Below are positions 5,163 through 7,064 of a stretch of 7,064 nucleotides of DNA, piece by piece. Origin of the DNA: Methanomicrobiaceae archaeon UBA436 (GTDB lineage Archaea; Halobacteriota; Methanomicrobia; Methanomicrobiales; Methanoculleaceae); NCBI GenBank assembly GCA_002497965.1, contig DAFR01000041.1:1-7064 (forward strand). Reading direction: 5' to 3'. Position numbers and translations under genes: made by a program. Position 1 is the stretch's first letter. Every line of letters begins with the position of its first letter. The notes under the pieces are model-generated. The model ran no database searches. It was not told the origin of the DNA and saw only the letters and a program-made list of their open reading frames with translations.

Positions 5163-6584
5163 TCACTTCCCTATTTTTATCCGGCGGGACATAATGCATG
5201 GCCCCCCACGCACCCCACCAAGCGGTTCTTTCGGCTTCCCGAGCGAGTTCATGCACCGCGCCATCAGTGCCGCTCCGCGAGCAAGACCGTCATCGACAAA
5301 GACCAGATGGTCGTTCGGGGTCTCGTAGAGTCCCCGCTCCATTATACCCTCAAGGATGTACTCGGGTTTTCGCCCCGAGATCGCTGCCCGCCCGGTGAAC
5401 CCGATCGAAGAGTTCGGCGGGACCATCCCCCTCTCAATGGCGACGTCGACCAGACGGAGCGCCATCCTGGCACAGACGCGATCGATCACCTCGTTCAGCA
5501 TTCCGATGCCATGTTTCTCGTGGATCTCGCGCCCGATCTCCCCGAGCGCCGGGATATCGCTGCCGTTCTCGCCCACATCACACCCGATAAGAGCAATACC
5601 AGACTTCTCGGCAATATCGGCACAGACCGGGACCCGACCAAACTTTCTCCGGTCAGGAGGGACGATCCGGATATCGATATGCTCGTGGCACCGGTCGACG
5701 TATTCATCGACGATCGACCGTTTCCTGCCGCCAAACGAAGCCGTGACACTGTGATCACCAAAGAGGTCAAGAGCGGTCCCCGTCCGGCCCTCCACAAGCC
5801 CGGTGCCCCGGACGATTGCATCCGGTACCGCCCCAGCCAGCCCACAGAAGTTCCCGATCGTCCGCGCAAACGGGTTCGGGTCGTCGCGGGCTACATCGCT
5901 TGTGATCCGACCATCAAGCGTCGTCCCGAAATCAATGGAGATACAGGGGTTCCGGAAATCGACCGGCGTCCACTTGGCACCCTCTTTGATACCCGCCATC
6001 GCAAGCTCACCCTCCATCTCGTTTGCCACCATCTCGACGCCGGTAGACCCAAGCGGCGGCAGGACTCCGGCCACCGCACCGACAAAGACCACCCTGTCAG
6101 CAAACGAGTATGCCCGGAGTTTCGGGGGGAGGTTCTCGATCGACATAGGTGGCGTCATCTTCCGGGGAGGGACACCCGCTGCGAGACAACCGTTTGCCAG
6201 GGCGATAACAAAGTCCCCGACCTGGTCGGGAGAGTCCATCGCAGCCACAACCCCGGTGCTCCGCACGACAAAGTCCAGGTCGTCCTTGATGCTCAGGCGA
6301 GCCTCTTTGTGGCTCTGGAGGAGGGTGTCGCGCACAAGGTCTGTAACCGACTCTCGCGTCAGTTTGGTGCCGTCCAGCGTCTCCCCGAAGATGGTCTCAC
6401 CCGGTTTTGGAGGCCGAACATCCCGACTCATGGTCACGGTCTTGTTGATGATATACGTCCTGCCTGTCTCCAGGTTTGTGCCGGTAAGGATACACTTTGT
6501 TGTGGTGTTGCCCATCTCAACAGACGCCACGATGAAGTATGGTTTAACGCGGTACTCGGGAACGCCCGCACCCGCTCCGTGCAT
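5163..6584 (-). CDS. mmp14: Methanogenesis marker protein 14 (ASKHA-fold ATPase-like)
   Basis: One of the methanogenesis marker proteins: conserved in nearly all methanogens, scarce elsewhere, function not established. The fold is that of the BadF/BadG/HgdC activator-like ATPases. With the ATG at 6584 the product is 473 residues. Nucleotide-site motifs: VEMGNTTTKCIL (22-33, phosphate loop, with E where D is usual), SIDFGTTLDGRI (216-227, second phosphate-type loop), GFTGRAAISGRKP (395-407, adenosine-type loop) and VFVDDGLARGAALMARC (428-444). No CxxC cluster ligands of the dehydratase-activator type are evident. The frame stays open to a GTG at 6758 (531 residues), and an ATG at 6659 is also possible. 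I prefer 6584 because the extra residues are proline- and arginine-rich with no family character, and a TATA-like box lies at 6625-6635. No Shine-Dalgarno decides it. Translationally linked to the 81-residue gene downstream. Confidence 0.92.
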   Translation of the reverse strand: MHGAGAGVPEYRVKPYFIVASVEMGNTTTKCILTGTNLETGRTYIINKTVTMSRDVRPPKPGETIFGETLDGTKLTRESVTDLVRDTLLQSHKEARLSIKDDLDFVVRSTGVVAAMDSPDQVGDFVIALANGCLAAGVPPRKMTPPMSIENLPPKLRAYSFADRVVFVGAVAGVLPPLGSTGVEMVANEMEGELAMAGIKEGAKWTPVDFRNPCISIDFGTTLDGRITSDVARDDPNPFARTIGNFCGLAGAVPDAIVRGTGLVEGRTGTALDLFGDHSVTASFGGRKRSIVDEYVDRCHEHIDIRIVPPDRRKFGRVPVCADIAEKSGIALIGCDVGENGSDIPALGEIGREIHEKHGIGMLNEVIDRVCARMALRLVDVAIERGMVPPNSSIGFTGRAAISGRKPEYILEGIMERGLYETPNDHLVFVDDGLARGAALMARCMNSLGKPKEPLGGVRGGPCIMSRRIKIGK

Positions 6585-6624
6585 GATCGAGGGCGGAGGC
6601 GGACTCTGGACAATATGTGGTGTG

Positions 6625-6692
6625 GGTTTTAAAAATCGCTCCAGAAAGCGGGCACACATAGTAGTCGTTTTTCCCGCCTCCCTGCATATATC
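6625..6692 (-). promoter_or_regulatory. Two candidate TATA boxes for the marker-14 operon
   Basis: GATATATG (6685-6692), preceded by purine-rich GGAAA as a possible TFB element, predicts a start near 6662, almost at the ATG 6659. TTTTTAAAACC (6625-6635) predicts a start near 6604, about 20 nt before ATG 6584. Which is used decides the protein N-terminus. Confidence 0.45.
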
Positions 6693-6973
6693 TTTCCATC
6701 TGACCGTATGGAGCCAGGGGCAGGAAAAACGGAGCAAATGTCCGAGCGGCTGTGTCACAAGGGGTCAATTTCATGCAGCAGTGAACGGCAAAATAGCAGG
6801 CTTTTTGAGGTTACACGCACCCACCTGCCGACGAGGGCCCCAAACAACGATTATAGACCAGACCGGAGATCTCATTCCCCGGGGAGAGGATGAGGAACGT
6901 CCCCCATAATACCACCCTCTTCAGGGCCAAAACCCGTCCCCATCCGGGCGAGTCACAGATAGAGCGATATAAC
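6693..6973. other. Intergenic region between argF and the marker-14 operon
   Basis: No gene supported. It contains a nested dyad: CTCAT/ATGAG (6871-6875 / 6890-6894) around the palindrome TCCCCGGGGA (6876-6885). The dyad lies about 80 nt beyond the argF stop and could mark an argF 3' end, although no clear T-run follows. Plus-strand frames crossing here (5803-6909, 6708-6893) are antisense or extensions of antisense frames. Confidence 0.4.
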
Positions 6974-7064
6974 TCACTCCTCCGATGGCATCTCGCCCCT
7001 GATCAGCCTCACAAGCAGCGCCTTCTGCGCGTGGAGCCTGTTCTCGGCCTGGTCCCAGACGATG
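6974..7064 (-). CDS. argF: Ornithine carbamoyltransferase, C-terminal 29 residues (rest outside window)
   Basis: Minus-strand reading gives IVWDQAENRLHAQ then KALLVRLIRGEMPSEE and a TGA at 6974-6976. The segment V-x-D-Q-A-E-N-R-L-H-x-Q-K-A-L-L is the highly conserved C-terminal helix of ornithine carbamoyltransferase, which makes citrulline from ornithine and carbamoyl phosphate. Aspartate carbamoyltransferase has a related tail but not this exact wording, so argF is favoured. It supplies the substrate of ArgG encoded at 2025-3212. Confidence 0.85.
   Translation of the reverse strand, partial: IVWDQAENRLHAQKALLVRLIRGEMPSEE

Noticed and set aside
5307..6632. 441-codon plus-strand open frame
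   Set aside because: Antisense to marker protein 14, whose family motifs are unmistakable. The plus-strand product is arginine/proline/histidine-rich with no domain, as expected of a GC-rich shadow.
5803..6909. 368-codon plus-strand open frame
   Set aside because: Also antisense to marker protein 14; serine/arginine-rich composition, no ribosome site.

Overview
The window comes from a euryarchaeal methanogen, most probably Methanomicrobiales (Methanoculleus or a close relative). Three things point there: an archaeal TATA-binding protein, a methanogenesis marker protein 14 gene, and archaeal TATA-box promoters beside moderately GC-rich coding sequence. The lineage is an inference from protein character; no search was run.

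Layout, left to right. (1) The 5' part of an AMP-forming acyl/acetyl-CoA synthetase on the minus strand, cut by the window edge. (2) A divergent intergenic region, then the TATA-binding protein gene (plus), whose start is abutted by a TATAAAAAA run and a perfect 12-bp palindrome, and which is followed by T-runs and a small hairpin. (3) argG, argininosuccinate synthase (plus), convergent with (4) a pyridoxamine-phosphate-oxidase-like FMN-family gene (minus). The latter has an ideal TATA box, a perfect Shine-Dalgarno and a leader that can fold. (5) About 1.2 kb (3724-4912) without an intact gene. It holds two clear copies, and perhaps a third, of a decayed minus-strand coding unit, several perfect small inverted repeats, and a compact nested fold closed by a 14-bp helix with one mismatch (4660-4774) that may be a structured RNA or a MITE-like element. 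(6) A two-gene minus-strand operon: methanogenesis marker protein 14 followed 4 nt later by an unrecognised 81-residue protein. (7) The last 29 codons of ornithine carbamoyltransferase (argF, minus).

Functional themes. argF and argG are consecutive steps of arginine synthesis (ornithine to citrulline to argininosuccinate), about 4 kb apart on opposite strands, so they are not one operon. The acyl-CoA synthetase would activate acetate or a short or branched acid for assimilation. TBP is the general transcription factor. Marker protein 14 is an ASKHA-fold ATPase relative of unknown function found across methanogens.

The genes themselves are mostly ordinary. The less explained parts are the decayed repeat and structured stretch at 4050-4830, the foldable leader of the FMN-family gene, the palindrome at the TBP start, and the small partner of marker protein 14.
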